A stretch of 64,000 nucleotides of DNA from JAAYHV01 sp964400515 (GTDB lineage: Bacteria; Bacillota; Clostridia; Peptostreptococcales; Anaerovoracaceae): positions 84,933 through 148,932 of the forward strand of contig CAYNTJ010000005.1 in assembly GCA_964400515.1 (NCBI GenBank), read 5' to 3'. Positions within the stretch are counted from its first letter, which is position 1; each line of letters opens with the position of its first letter. The notes beneath the pieces are model-generated. The model worked only from the letters and a program-made list of their open reading frames with translations. It was not told where the DNA came from and did no database searches. The position numbers and the translations under genes were made by a program. Of the stretch, positions 16,723-25,532 are shown in pieces.

Positions 16723-17638
16723 GTCTCTTCTCCTCTTTTATATCTTCTATTCCATGTTTAATAATACCAAATACTATAAGCATTACTCCCACCGCCTTGT
16801 ATATGCTCATGGAATCTCCCACAATTAAAACACCACTGATAACTCCTATTATAGTAACACTATTGGAAATAAACAAAGATGTTTGAGCAGGATTAAGTCT
16901 GCCATTGACCCTATTATACATTATAAAGCAGATTATTGAACAAAAAACCGCTAAATAAACAAGGGCAACAAGTGGTCTCCAATCGGAAAACACCCCCACA
17001 TATCCATCTATTAAAGAGCCTCTCATTAGAGAAAGGGTATTAAAGCATATTGCTCCGCTTATGGTCATCGCTACAACTACTTCAGTAGCAGTATAAGAGG
17101 CTGCCAGTTTATTACTCAAAACCGTAAATGTGCCTGCTAGTATAACGCATAAAAATAAATATGCATATCCGGTAATATCTCCTTTTATCTGAAAGCTAGG
17201 TTCAAAGGCCACTGTCAAAATTACGCCCAAAAAACATATCATAGCTGCTGATATCGTACCGATTTTTACCCTCTCCCTTAGAATAATAGCCACAATAAAA
17301 GCCGTCATAATGGGAACTAAAGCCAGCATAATAGATGCTTCAGAAGCCGTGGTTTTTTCTATTCCCAATGATTCCACAAGAGAATAAAGTCCCGGTTGTA
17401 TTATTGAAAGCACCACCAAGTGTTTAGTGGGTTTCCCTTTATAATTTACTTTAAGTGTGCCCCTAGCCACCAAAGCCAATGCCAAGAATGCAGCAATTGT
17501 CCATCTTACCGAAAGATAATCATAAGGAGATATATAATTTAATGCAATTTTTATTGCTACAAATGATGTTCCCCAAAATATGCCTATCAAAAGCACCTGT
17601 AAATATAAACCTTTTTTATTATTCATCCTTTTTACCAA
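16682..17638 (-). CDS. EamA-type DMT-superfamily transporter
   Basis: A polytopic protein of 314-318 residues with ten predicted helices in two EamA repeats. The first opens with LLIGIFWGTSFVAIKIAL and the second lies near FTVLSNKLAASYTATE. EamA proteins mostly export amino acids or other metabolites. The start is a TTG at 17638 or the ATG at 17626, both inside the end of the upstream aminotransferase gene, so translation is coupled. An exporter for an amino acid handled by the surrounding enzymes is a reasonable inference. Confidence 0.83.
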   Translation of the reverse strand: MVKRMNNKKGLYLQVLLIGIFWGTSFVAIKIALNYISPYDYLSVRWTIAAFLALALVARGTLKVNYKGKPTKHLVVLSIIQPGLYSLVESLGIEKTTASEASIMLALVPIMTAFIVAIILRERVKIGTISAAMICFLGVILTVAFEPSFQIKGDITGYAYLFLCVILAGTFTVLSNKLAASYTATEVVVAMTISGAICFNTLSLMRGSLIDGYVGVFSDWRPLVALVYLAVFCSIICFIMYNRVNGRLNPAQTSLFISNSVTIIGVISGVLIVGDSMSIYKAVGVMLIVFGIIKHGIEDIKEEKRLEQEKFIQEKTKV

Positions 17639-18794
17639 ATATGCTCATTCTTTCTATTCTGTCAAAGGCAATTTTCATTGTCTTTACATCTTTTGTGCAT
17701 GCCATCCTGACATATCCTTCTCCGCATTTACCGAAGCCGTTGCCGGGAATCATAAGTATATGTGCTTCTTCGAAAAGCTTTTCCGTAACATCTTTAGATG
17801 TTAATCCCGTATCTTTAATGTTAATAAAAAGATAAAAACTCCCTTTAGGAGGATAAATTACATGCATGTTTTTTATCCCATTTACCCTCTTAGCCGCATA
17901 AAACATTCTTTCCCTATATTCTTCAATTATTTTAGGTTGTATATTTCTCCTGTTTCTAAGAGCATGTATTGCAGCTCTTTGGGATACAGAAGGCGCTGTG
18001 AAAACCACATTTTCATTTATTTTTTGAATTGTCTCTATTATCTCTTCTTCAGCTATAATATTACCTATTCTCCAACCTGTCATAATAAAATTCTTGGAAA
18101 AAGAGTTGATGGTAATAGTTCTTTCTTTGGCCCCCTCCAAAGAAAGAAATGGTACAAATTTCCTTTCAAAGCTGTAAGCCGTATATATTTCATCGGATAT
18201 TATAACCAAGTCATGTTCTATTGCAGTCTTTAATATTTCTTCCATGTTTTCAATTGTTAAAACAGAACCCGTGGGATTACTTGGAGAATTAACTATTATA
18301 GCCTTTGTTTTGTCATTAATATGCTTTTCTAAAGTTTTAGTATCTATTTGAAAGTCATCCTCTTCATAGGTTGGCAATTCCACAGGAACCCCCCGGGCTA
18401 ATTTTATCTGTTGCTCATATGGAGTAAAGTAAGGCGCTTGCATCAATACCTCATCGCCATCATCAATAATTGCCTCTAAAACCAAGTACATGGCTATACA
18501 TCCCGATGCACTTATAAAAACTTCGTTATCAGGCAATTTAATATCATACTCTTCATCATAAAACCTGCAGATTTCATCAATCAGCTCCTTATCACCCCTA
18601 AAGTCAGTGTACTTGGTGTGTCCTGCTTTTGCATCCAGAAATGCATTTTCAATAATATAATCATCAGTAATCAAGTCCGGATCTCCCAAACTAAAATTAA
18701 TTACATCATCATAAAGTCTGCTTTTACTGTCAGTATCACCCATTGCAGTTCTGACCGAATCTCTGTATCTCTTTGCTATAAATCTATTCCCCAT
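17619..18794 (-). CDS. PLP-dependent aminotransferase (aspartate aminotransferase-like)
   Basis: A 391-residue fold-type I aminotransferase. It has VNSPSNPTGS, ISDEIYTAY and the Schiff-base lysine in NSFSKNFIMTGWRIGN, with the conserved C-terminal arginine region (YVRMACT). It is typical of the MalY/AspC-like group that moves amino groups from aspartate, aromatic or other amino acids to 2-oxo acids. It is the first gene of the unit that continues with the DMT exporter, the small protein and pucR. A clean sigma-A promoter lies upstream, and AGAGGGG precedes the ATG. Confidence 0.82.
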   Translation of the reverse strand: MGNRFIAKRYRDSVRTAMGDTDSKSRLYDDVINFSLGDPDLITDDYIIENAFLDAKAGHTKYTDFRGDKELIDEICRFYDEEYDIKLPDNEVFISASGCIAMYLVLEAIIDDGDEVLMQAPYFTPYEQQIKLARGVPVELPTYEEDDFQIDTKTLEKHINDKTKAIIVNSPSNPTGSVLTIENMEEILKTAIEHDLVIISDEIYTAYSFERKFVPFLSLEGAKERTITINSFSKNFIMTGWRIGNIIAEEEIIETIQKINENVVFTAPSVSQRAAIHALRNRRNIQPKIIEEYRERMFYAAKRVNGIKNMHVIYPPKGSFYLFINIKDTGLTSKDVTEKLFEEAHILMIPGNGFGKCGEGYVRMACTKDVKTMKIAFDRIERMSIFGKKDE

Positions 18795-18824
18795 TTTTTA
18801 TTACCCCTCTTAATTTATTATTCC

Positions 18825-18853
18825 ATTATATTTTACCTATGAAATAAATGCAA
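18825..18853 (-). promoter_or_regulatory. Sigma-A promoter of the aminotransferase-DMT-pucR unit
   Basis: On the minus strand TTGCAT (18853-18848) and a perfect TATAAT (18830-18825) are separated by 17 bases, about 30 bases before the ATG at 18794. Confidence 0.75.
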
Positions 18854-18872
18854 GTATTCTAAAAAGCTGTAC

Positions 18873-18980
18873 TCATCTATTTTTTAACAATCCATCACCC
18901 TGTTTTTTATACAAACCCGATTTACCAATAAGCTGCTTCGTTACGGTATTATTGCCGCTCCATAAATCACTAAGGGGAAT
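18873..18980 (-). pseudogene. Possible remnant of a protein-coding gene
   Basis: A frame of 35 codons on the minus strand is open from a stop at 18983 to TGA at 18875. It reads like a real protein tail (PLSDLWSGNNTVTKQLIGKS, then GLYKKQGDG) but has no ATG, GTG or ribosome site. It could be the leftover end of a deleted gene. I do not recognise the family, and chance cannot be excluded. Confidence 0.22.
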
Positions 18981-19007
18981 CTAAAATGTTCAATATATTA
19001 TTAATTA

Positions 19008-19031
19008 GGGAGTATGCACTTGCATACTCCC
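19008..19031 (-). terminator. Terminator after atpC
   Basis: GGGAGTATGCA and TGCATACTCCC form an 11-base-pair perfect stem with a two-base top, seven bases after the atpC stop. On the minus strand the tail is TAATTAATAATA rather than a pure T-run, so termination may be partial. Confidence 0.65.
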
Positions 19032-19037
19032 TTTCTT

Positions 19038-19307
19038 TTATATCTCTGTCCAAACTGCTCTTTCCGTAAATATTAAAACCTTATCTTTTACGTCTATATA
19101 TCCATTCCTTATTTCCGCAAATAAATATCTGTCCTTTCCGGGCATTTTAATTTTCATCTTGCCTTCGGAAAGCAATTTAGTGGCATAAATATGATTTGCC
19201 ATAAACCCTTCATATCCCGATATTGTATTGACCATAACCATTTCCACTTCATCATTAAAAAAATGCTTGGTGGGAGTTACTACTTCTAAATTAAAAGTTT
19301 TAGCCAT
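19038..19307 (-). CDS. atpC: ATP synthase epsilon subunit lacking the C-terminal helical domain
   Basis: An F1 epsilon chain of only 89 residues from the ATG at 19307 (MAKTFNLEVVTPT). It contains the N-terminal beta-sandwich and the conserved GYEGFMANH loop (usually GxxGxxxxH) that contacts the c-ring and gamma. Typical epsilon subunits have 130-140 residues. The frame stops at the end of the beta-sandwich, and no second frame downstream encodes the missing helices before the terminator. The inhibitory C-terminal helices are therefore absent. The start overlaps the atpD stop. Confidence 0.9.
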   Translation of the reverse strand: MAKTFNLEVVTPTKHFFNDEVEMVMVNTISGYEGFMANHIYATKLLSEGKMKIKMPGKDRYLFAEIRNGYIDVKDKVLIFTERAVWTEI

Positions 19308-20703
19308 GTCTCGCAATCGACCTTTCTTCATATCTTTCTACAACTTCATCAATACCCCCGGCAAACAGGAACAATTCCTCGGGTATGTCATCATGCCTTC
19401 CTTCAAGCAACTCCTTAAATCCTTTAATAGTCTCTTTAAGGGATAAATATTTACCTGGCATTCCAGTAAATTGTTCAGCGACACCAAAGGGCTGAGAAAG
19501 AAAACGTTGTATTTTTCTTGCTCTTGCAACAATTATCTTATCGTCTTCCGAAAGCTCATCCATTCCTAATATAGCGATAATATCCTGTAGTTCTTTATAC
19601 TTCTGTAATACCTCTTGTACTCCCCTTGCCACATTATAGTGCTCTTCCCCTACTATTCTGGGATCCATGATTTTAGATGTTGATTCCAAGGGGTCAACCG
19701 CAGGATATATGCCCAGCTCCGTTATTTTTCTGGACAAAACCGTAGTCGCATCCAAGTGGGCAAAAGTTGTGGCAGGAGCAGGATCCGTTAAATCATCGGC
19801 AGGAACATAAATTGCCTGAACCGATGTGATTGAACCATTCTTTGTGGATGTTATTCGTTCTTGTAATTGGCCCATTTCCGTAGCCAACGTAGGTTGGTAG
19901 CCTACAGCAGACGGTACTCTGCCCAAAAGCGCAGAAACCTCAGAGCCTGCTTGTGTGAATCTAAATATGTTATCTATAAATAAAAGTACATCTTGATTTT
20001 CAGCATCTCTAAAATATTCCGCCATTGTAAGCCCGGTTAACGCCACTCGCATTCTAGCCCCCGGCGGTTCGTTCATTTGACCAAAAACCATGGCAGTTTT
20101 CTTTATTACGCCAGAATCTATCATTTCATAATACAAATCATTACCTTCACGAGTACGCTCCCCAACTCCGGCAAAGACCGATGTACCACCATGTTCTGTT
20201 GCTATATTCCTTATAAGCTCTTGAATTAGAACGGTTTTGCCAACTCCGGCGCCCCCAAAAAGACCCACCTTACCACCCTTGGTATACGGCGCAATTAAAT
20301 CAATTACCTTGATGCCTGTTTCAAAAATTTCTGACGAAGTACTTTGTTCTTCAAAGCTGGGTGGGTCATTATGTATGGGTGCTTTAAATTTTGTCTTAAC
20401 TTCTCCCTTATGATCAATCGGATCTCCCAATACATTAAATATTCTCCCTAAAACTTCTTTTCCCACGGGAACTTCAATAGGACTGCCCGTATCAGTAGCT
20501 TCAATTCCTCTTTTTAAACCGTTGGTGGATGAAAGTGCTATGCATCTAACCTCATCATCACCAATGTGCTGGGCTACCTCGGCAATTATTTTTCTACCGT
20601 TATATTCTATTAAAATAGCATTTAAAAGTGCCGGCAATTCATCTTGGTTGAACTTAATATCTAGCACAGGTCCTATTATCTGATGTACCTTCCCTTTATG
20701 CAT
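19300..20703 (-). CDS. atpD: ATP synthase beta subunit
   Basis: The catalytic F1 subunit, 467 residues. Walker A is GGAGVGKT, the catalytic glutamate lies in GVGERTREGND, Walker B is DVLLFIDNIFRFTQAGSEV, and the DELSEDD motif near the C-terminus reads MDELSEDD. It makes ATP from ADP and phosphate driven by rotation of gamma. It lies nine bases after atpG in the atp operon. Length and motifs are fully typical. Confidence 0.98.
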   Translation of the reverse strand: MHKGKVHQIIGPVLDIKFNQDELPALLNAILIEYNGRKIIAEVAQHIGDDEVRCIALSSTNGLKRGIEATDTGSPIEVPVGKEVLGRIFNVLGDPIDHKGEVKTKFKAPIHNDPPSFEEQSTSSEIFETGIKVIDLIAPYTKGGKVGLFGGAGVGKTVLIQELIRNIATEHGGTSVFAGVGERTREGNDLYYEMIDSGVIKKTAMVFGQMNEPPGARMRVALTGLTMAEYFRDAENQDVLLFIDNIFRFTQAGSEVSALLGRVPSAVGYQPTLATEMGQLQERITSTKNGSITSVQAIYVPADDLTDPAPATTFAHLDATTVLSRKITELGIYPAVDPLESTSKIMDPRIVGEEHYNVARGVQEVLQKYKELQDIIAILGMDELSEDDKIIVARARKIQRFLSQPFGVAEQFTGMPGKYLSLKETIKGFKELLEGRHDDIPEELFLFAGGIDEVVERYEERSIARHG

Positions 20704-20712
20704 TGTCCCCTC

Positions 20713-21600
20713 CTATTTTTGCGTTTCCGAACCGGAAACCACTTCAATTAATTCGTTAGTAATAGCAGCTTGCCTTGCTCTGTTATAGTATAAAGAAAGA
20801 TCCTTGAGCATATCTTCCGCATTTTTAGTGGCATTCTCCATGGCATTTCTTCTCGCACTCTGCTCACAAGTTGTGGATTCAATAATACTGCTATGCAAGC
20901 TCATTTCCAAATATTTCGGCAGTAAATAATCAAGTATTTCAACAACCTCAGGTTCATATTCAATCTCATGGCTAAGCAACATATCCTTGGACATTTTGCA
21001 GTCCGTCATTGCATCCTCCACATCAAATGGAAGAATATTAATGCATTTAACTTCTTGCTTTAAGTTATTAACAAAAGAAGTATAAATGGTCTTTACCCTA
21101 TCTATTTCACCATTTTCAAATCTTTTTAATATAGGTTTGATGATTTCCGACACTTCATTTACGGTTATTTTTTCCAATGGTTCGAAGTACTTTGCAGAAA
21201 TCTTCAGCCCTCTGCGATTAAAGTATTCATACCCCTTGCTTCCGATTGTAATTATTTCCTTTCTCCCGGGATCAATATCCATCTGCCTTTCTAATTTATT
21301 AATCAGATTATTATTGAAGCCTCCGCATAATCCCCTGTTGCTTGTAATTAGAATATAGCAAGTTCTCCCTATATTTTTGCTTTTCCTTTCATAGGACGAC
21401 ACCACATCCTGGTTTTCTTCATGGCAAAGTATCCCTGCAATGGTTTGCCTAATATAGTTTAAATAACCCTTTGATTCATCATAGGATTTTTTAGCTTTTC
21501 TAAATTTAGCAGCAGAAACCAGCTTCATGGCGCTTGTTATTTTCTTTGTGCCTGTTATACTCTTTATTCTCCTGTCTATAGCCTGTAAATCGTTGCTCAT
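20713..21600 (-). CDS. atpG: ATP synthase gamma subunit
   Basis: The rotor shaft of F1, 295 residues. The N-terminus IDRRIKSITGTKKITSAMKLVSAAKFRKA and the C-terminal SEL-like region (ARQAAITNELIEVVSG) are the conserved gamma coiled-coil ends. The central ITSNRGLCGGFN is also present. The start overlaps the atpA stop by one base. Nothing unusual was seen. Confidence 0.97.
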   Translation of the reverse strand: MSNDLQAIDRRIKSITGTKKITSAMKLVSAAKFRKAKKSYDESKGYLNYIRQTIAGILCHEENQDVVSSYERKSKNIGRTCYILITSNRGLCGGFNNNLINKLERQMDIDPGRKEIITIGSKGYEYFNRRGLKISAKYFEPLEKITVNEVSEIIKPILKRFENGEIDRVKTIYTSFVNNLKQEVKCINILPFDVEDAMTDCKMSKDMLLSHEIEYEPEVVEILDYLLPKYLEMSLHSSIIESTTCEQSARRNAMENATKNAEDMLKDLSLYYNRARQAAITNELIEVVSGSETQK

Positions 21601-23126
21601 TAATACGCCTCATCAATTTCCATAAGGAACTTATCTCTGAATTTAGTTAAGCTTTCAATTAAGATTCTCTCACAATGCTCCGATATCTCACCGTTATCAA
21701 GTATGTCTTCTCCCACCTCAAAATATGAACGATCCATAAATTCTATAAGCTTTTTCTCGAATTCTTTAAGCTTATCTATAGGTACATCATCAATAAAATG
21801 ATTAACGGCAGCGTAAAACACTATGACTTGGTGTTCTACCGCCATGGGATTATATTGGGACTGTTTGAAAAGCTCCATAAGCATTCTTCCATGGTCCAGT
21901 CTATTTTTTGTATCCGCATCCACATCAGCACCAAATTGGGCGAAGCTTGCAAGTTCTCTGTACTGGGCAAGTTCCAATCTCAATTTACCGGAAACTTTTT
22001 TAATAGCCTTAAGCTGAGCGTTCCCTCCCACTCGGGAAACCGAAATTCCTGCATTTATAGCAGGCCTTTGCCCCGAAAAGAAAAGCTCCGATTCTAAATA
22101 TATCTGTCCGTCTGTAATTGATATTACATTTGTTGGTATAAAGGCCGAAACATCACCGGCTTGAGTTTCTATTATTGGTAAGGCTGTGATGGAGCCTCCT
22201 CCCAATTCATCCGAGAGCTTAGCTGCCCTTTCAAGCAATCTGCTGTGCAAATAGAATACATCACCGGGATAAGCTTCTCTACCCGGAGGTCTTCTAAGTA
22301 GCAGCGACATTGCCCTATAGGCAACCGCATGCTTTGATAAATCATCATAAACAATAAGTACGCTTTTACCTTGATGCATAAATTCTTCTGCAATGGCACA
22401 TCCCGAATACGGTGCAATATACTGTAACGGCGCCGCATCACTTGCTGTTGAAGAAACAACGATGGTATATTTCATTGCACCAAAATCTTCCAGTGTTTGT
22501 ACTATTTGTGCCACCGTTGACCTTTTTTGTCCAATTGCAACATATACACATATCACATCTTTATCTTTTTGATTTATTATAGTATCTATGGCTATTGCAG
22601 TCTTTCCCGTTTGTTTGTCTCCAACTATCAATTCCCTTTGGCCTTTCCCAATGGGTATCATGGCATCAATGGCCTTTATTCCTGTTTGTAAAGGCTCAAA
22701 TACCGATTTTCTGTCTAAAACCTCGGGAGCTTCGCTCTCTATTGGTCGGGTTTTTGAATATCTTATTTCCCCTTTACCATCTATTGACTGACCCAAAGCA
22801 TTTACTACTCTTCCGATCATGCAATCACCCACGGGAACCTCAACTACTCTGCCTGTAGGCTTAACAATGTCCCCTTCCTTAATTCCTGTATCGGAACCTA
22901 AGATTACAGCACCAACATTATCCTCTTCCAGATTTAATGCCATCCCGTAAATTTCTCCGGGGAACTCCAGCAATTCATCCTCCATGCAATTGGGAAGACC
23001 ATAAATTCTGGCTATTCCGTCGCCAACCTCTACTACTGTTCCAAAGTCGGTTATCTCCACTTCTTTACTATAGTTTTTTATTTGTTCTTTAATAATTGAA
23101 CTTATTTCTTCTGCTCTTAATTTCAC
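21600..23126 (-). CDS. atpA: ATP synthase alpha subunit
   Basis: The non-catalytic nucleotide-binding F1 subunit, 508 residues, with Walker A GDKQTGKT, the arginine-finger region SVSRVGGNAQ and VLIVYDDLSKHAVAYR. It forms the alpha3beta3 ring with AtpD. It follows atpH by 14 bases. The motif order and length match the family. Confidence 0.98.
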   Translation of the reverse strand: MKLRAEEISSIIKEQIKNYSKEVEITDFGTVVEVGDGIARIYGLPNCMEDELLEFPGEIYGMALNLEEDNVGAVILGSDTGIKEGDIVKPTGRVVEVPVGDCMIGRVVNALGQSIDGKGEIRYSKTRPIESEAPEVLDRKSVFEPLQTGIKAIDAMIPIGKGQRELIVGDKQTGKTAIAIDTIINQKDKDVICVYVAIGQKRSTVAQIVQTLEDFGAMKYTIVVSSTASDAAPLQYIAPYSGCAIAEEFMHQGKSVLIVYDDLSKHAVAYRAMSLLLRRPPGREAYPGDVFYLHSRLLERAAKLSDELGGGSITALPIIETQAGDVSAFIPTNVISITDGQIYLESELFFSGQRPAINAGISVSRVGGNAQLKAIKKVSGKLRLELAQYRELASFAQFGADVDADTKNRLDHGRMLMELFKQSQYNPMAVEHQVIVFYAAVNHFIDDVPIDKLKEFEKKLIEFMDRSYFEVGEDILDNGEISEHCERILIESLTKFRDKFLMEIDEAY

Positions 23127-23140
23127 TTCACATCCGTCCT

Positions 23141-23680
23141 TTATTTTTTCAAAAGTTCCTTAGTTAATCCCTTAAGTCTACTTTTTAAAGATGCATCGAT
23201 TAATTTGCCTTCTATTTCTATTGATACTCCTCCAATTAGAGTATCATCCAATTCATTTTTTAGTTTAACCTGTTTGTTTAGAAGCTTTTCTGCTTCTAGC
23301 TCCAATTGCCCGATTCTTTTCTCGTCGATGGGAATAACGGAATATACTATACCTTCCATAACCCCCTCTTTTTCTGCTACTAATTTATTGAATTCCTTTA
23401 ATATTCCACCGAATGACCCAATCCTTCTTTTATCAATTAAAACATTCAAAAAATTAAAGCTGATTTCATTTATATTATTTTTAAAAATCTTGTTTAATAT
23501 TATTTTTTTATCCGTTGTGGATACAGCGGGATTTTTTAAAAGCTCATTAAGCTGGGGATTTTCTAAAAAAGCTTTTTCGATTTCTTTTAGCTCGTCTCTA
23601 ATATCATCTAATATATTTTCTTCTTTTGCAGCCATATAAATAGCATTGCCATAAGTTATTTCAACCGTTAACCCTGCCAT
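23141..23680 (-). CDS. atpH: ATP synthase delta subunit
   Basis: A 179-residue stator protein with an all-helical N-terminal domain (YGNAIYMAAKEEN) and the C-terminal LIGGVSIEIEGKLIDASLKSRL motif of the OSCP/delta family. It links F1 alpha to the b subunits. The start overlaps the end of atpF by 13 bases. Confidence 0.95.
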   Translation of the reverse strand: MAGLTVEITYGNAIYMAAKEENILDDIRDELKEIEKAFLENPQLNELLKNPAVSTTDKKIILNKIFKNNINEISFNFLNVLIDKRRIGSFGGILKEFNKLVAEKEGVMEGIVYSVIPIDEKRIGQLELEAEKLLNKQVKLKNELDDTLIGGVSIEIEGKLIDASLKSRLKGLTKELLKK

Positions 23681-24186
23681 TTTGTTTTACCCGCCTTTTC
23701 AATAATACCGTCTATGATCTCCGTGTGCTTTGTTTCGTCAATCTCTTTTTCTATAATCTTTTCCGCTGCCATGACTGCAATTTGAGCGATTTCATTTATC
23801 ATTTCCTTTTCAGCATCTTCCTTTTTATGCCTTGCCTCAAGTTCGGCCTTTGATATTATGGATTTTGCTGAAGAATTAGCCTCTAATATTATTTTTTCGG
23901 AAATTTCATTTGCTCTTTTCTTTGCATCTCCTATTATTCTTCTTCCGTCATCTTCCAGCCCTAGTATTCTATTCTCGTATTCAGTTGCTTTTTTTTCGGC
24001 ATCACGATTCTTTCTGTCTGCCTCTTCCAATGTGTCCCTTACGTTTTTCTCTCTTTTGATCATAAAATCATGCACTTTTTCAAAAAAGAAACGCTTCAGG
24101 ATGAGATATAGGGCAAAAACTGTCACCATTGAAAAAAGTAGATTCCAATTGAATTCAATTAAATCCTGGTGCAAAGTAACCTCCAT
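23668..24186 (-). CDS. atpF: ATP synthase b subunit
   Basis: A peripheral-stalk protein of 172 residues. It has one N-terminal membrane helix (LLFSMVTVFALYLILKRFFF) and a long charged coiled coil (about residues 40-150). I choose the ATG at 24186 (MEVTLHQDL) because GGGAGG lies eight bases upstream; the ATG nine bases earlier abuts that ribosome site. Position between atpE and atpH is standard. Confidence 0.94.
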   Translation of the reverse strand: MEVTLHQDLIEFNWNLLFSMVTVFALYLILKRFFFEKVHDFMIKREKNVRDTLEEADRKNRDAEKKATEYENRILGLEDDGRRIIGDAKKRANEISEKIILEANSSAKSIISKAELEARHKKEDAEKEMINEIAQIAVMAAEKIIEKEIDETKHTEIIDGIIEKAGKTKWQG

Positions 24187-24219
24187 ATATATCATCCTCC
24201 CTTCCTAATACATCGCATT

Positions 24220-24441
24220 TTATAGCTTTCCCGATAGAATAATGGCTATAACAAAGGTTAATACTCCCATAGTTTCCATAATTGCCATACCAACTATTAA
24301 AGTGGTTCTTATGTCGTTTGCGGCTTCCGGTTGCTTTGCTATGCTTTCAACAGCATTACCTAAGCCCCTACCCTGTCCAAGGGCAATACCAAGGCCGACA
24401 AGCCCCATGCAAAAACCAATTCCGATTCCGATAACATTCAT
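24220..24441 (-). CDS. atpE: ATP synthase c subunit with Na+-type binding residues
   Basis: A 73-residue hairpin of two membrane helices joined by the polar loop AKQPEA (RQPE in most species). The ion-binding carboxylate is Glu56. Gln23 in the first helix and Thr57 after the glutamate reproduce the Q...E(S/T) set that ligates Na+ in Ilyobacter and Acetobacterium c-rings. The following residue is Met58 instead of Thr. I infer Na+ coupling; proton coupling is possible. The gene lies between atpB and atpF. Confidence 0.95.
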   Translation of the reverse strand: MNVIGIGIGFCMGLVGLGIALGQGRGLGNAVESIAKQPEAANDIRTTLIVGMAIMETMGVLTFVIAIILSGKL

Positions 24442-24459
24442 TTTACTTCCTCCTTAAGT

Positions 24460-25185
24460 TTAATTGCTTTTTTTATTTATATTAATTCCCAGTCCCAAGA
24501 ATATCATGGTTAACATTGTGAAGATAAAGGTTTGAATTATAGGTTCAAATATATCAAAAAATCCATTTAACGGTAGTACGGTTATAGCTCTAAGAAATGG
24601 TACATCAGTAACATACTCACTTAAATATGTCATGAAATTAAGCCATATATCTACAACTATCAATCCACCTAGTATATTACCAAACAAACGAAAGCCCAAA
24701 GACACCGGCAATGTAACTTCCTCCAGCATCTTGAGGGGAAGCATAAAAGGATATGGATCACACATGTGTTTAAATTTTCCTATTATGCCAAATTTCCTAA
24801 ATTCACTACCCTGTATCAGTAAAAATGTCAGAATGGAAAGTGCAAAAGTAACATTTACATCTGCGGTTATGGGTCTTAATCCAAAGAGACCCAATGCACT
24901 TCCCAGCAAGCAAAACCCAAACACTGTTCCCACATAAGGCGCATAACCTTCGTTTCCCTTTCCCACATTTTCCTTTGTATATTTATATACCCATCCCACG
25001 ATGAGTTCGCTGATTATTTGTTTGCCCTTTGGTACTGTCTGTAGTCCCGTGCCCATCCAGATACCAAATATTGCTAATATTATGGCAACTAAAACTCCGA
25101 GCAAGAAACTTTCTGATAAAAAGATTTCTCCATCTCCGAAGGAAATTATTATTCTGGCTCCAAGTTCATTTACATTCATTCCCAT
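24460..25185 (-). CDS. atpB: ATP synthase a subunit
   Basis: The membrane stator of Fo, 239-241 residues, with five to six helices. The essential arginine lies in LGFRLFGNILGG, and the C-terminal PLNGFFDIFEPIIQTFIFTML helix is conserved. It lines the ion half-channels next to the c-ring. The ATG at 25179 (MNVNELGA) has better spacing from AAAGGG than the one at 25185. The gene overlaps the end of atpI. Confidence 0.95.
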   Translation of the reverse strand: MGMNVNELGARIIISFGDGEIFLSESFLLGVLVAIILAIFGIWMGTGLQTVPKGKQIISELIVGWVYKYTKENVGKGNEGYAPYVGTVFGFCLLGSALGLFGLRPITADVNVTFALSILTFLLIQGSEFRKFGIIGKFKHMCDPYPFMLPLKMLEEVTLPVSLGFRLFGNILGGLIVVDIWLNFMTYLSEYVTDVPFLRAITVLPLNGFFDIFEPIIQTFIFTMLTMIFLGLGININKKSN

Positions 25186-25525
25186 TACCCTTTCTGAAGT
25201 ATATTGCCAAGGTTATGCCAAGGGAAGCTACTCCTATTCCATAGCCTAAAGCAAAATGTATTGAAAAAACATATGATAAGTATGCGAATGCACCATAGAT
25301 TAATAGTCTGGTTATTTGAAGTGTTAAAGCCAAAACAGGCTTCTTATGTCTTAAAGTTGCATTTATAACAATTTCCATTAGAAACAAATTCCAAACAGCA
25401 ATTAATGCTCCCGTAAAAACTCCGGAAATTATATGTAAAGCATCATGAAGTACAAATATAGCCAATGAGCTAAATGCACAGTTTACAATAAGTCCTACTA
25501 GTATTATACCTTTCTTGTCCATCAT
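25166..25525 (-). CDS. ATP synthase subunit I-like membrane protein
   Basis: A 119-residue protein with four predicted helices, directly before atpB, where AtpI or UncI proteins (assembly aids for the c-ring) are usual. Similarity is limited to hydrophobic pattern and position. AGGTGA precedes the ATG. It begins seven bases after rlmH, tying the ATP synthase genes to the two upstream housekeeping genes. Confidence 0.72.
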   Translation of the reverse strand: MMDKKGIILVGLIVNCAFSSLAIFVLHDALHIISGVFTGALIAVWNLFLMEIVINATLRHKKPVLALTLQITRLLIYGAFAYLSYVFSIHFALGYGIGVASLGITLAIYFRKGNGNECK

Positions 25526-25532
25526 AAATCAC

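Noticed and set aside
19338..19532. Alternative frame at the end of atpD that could extend atpC
   Set aside because: It overlaps conserved atpD sequence and does not encode epsilon-like helices, so it cannot replace the missing C-terminal domain.
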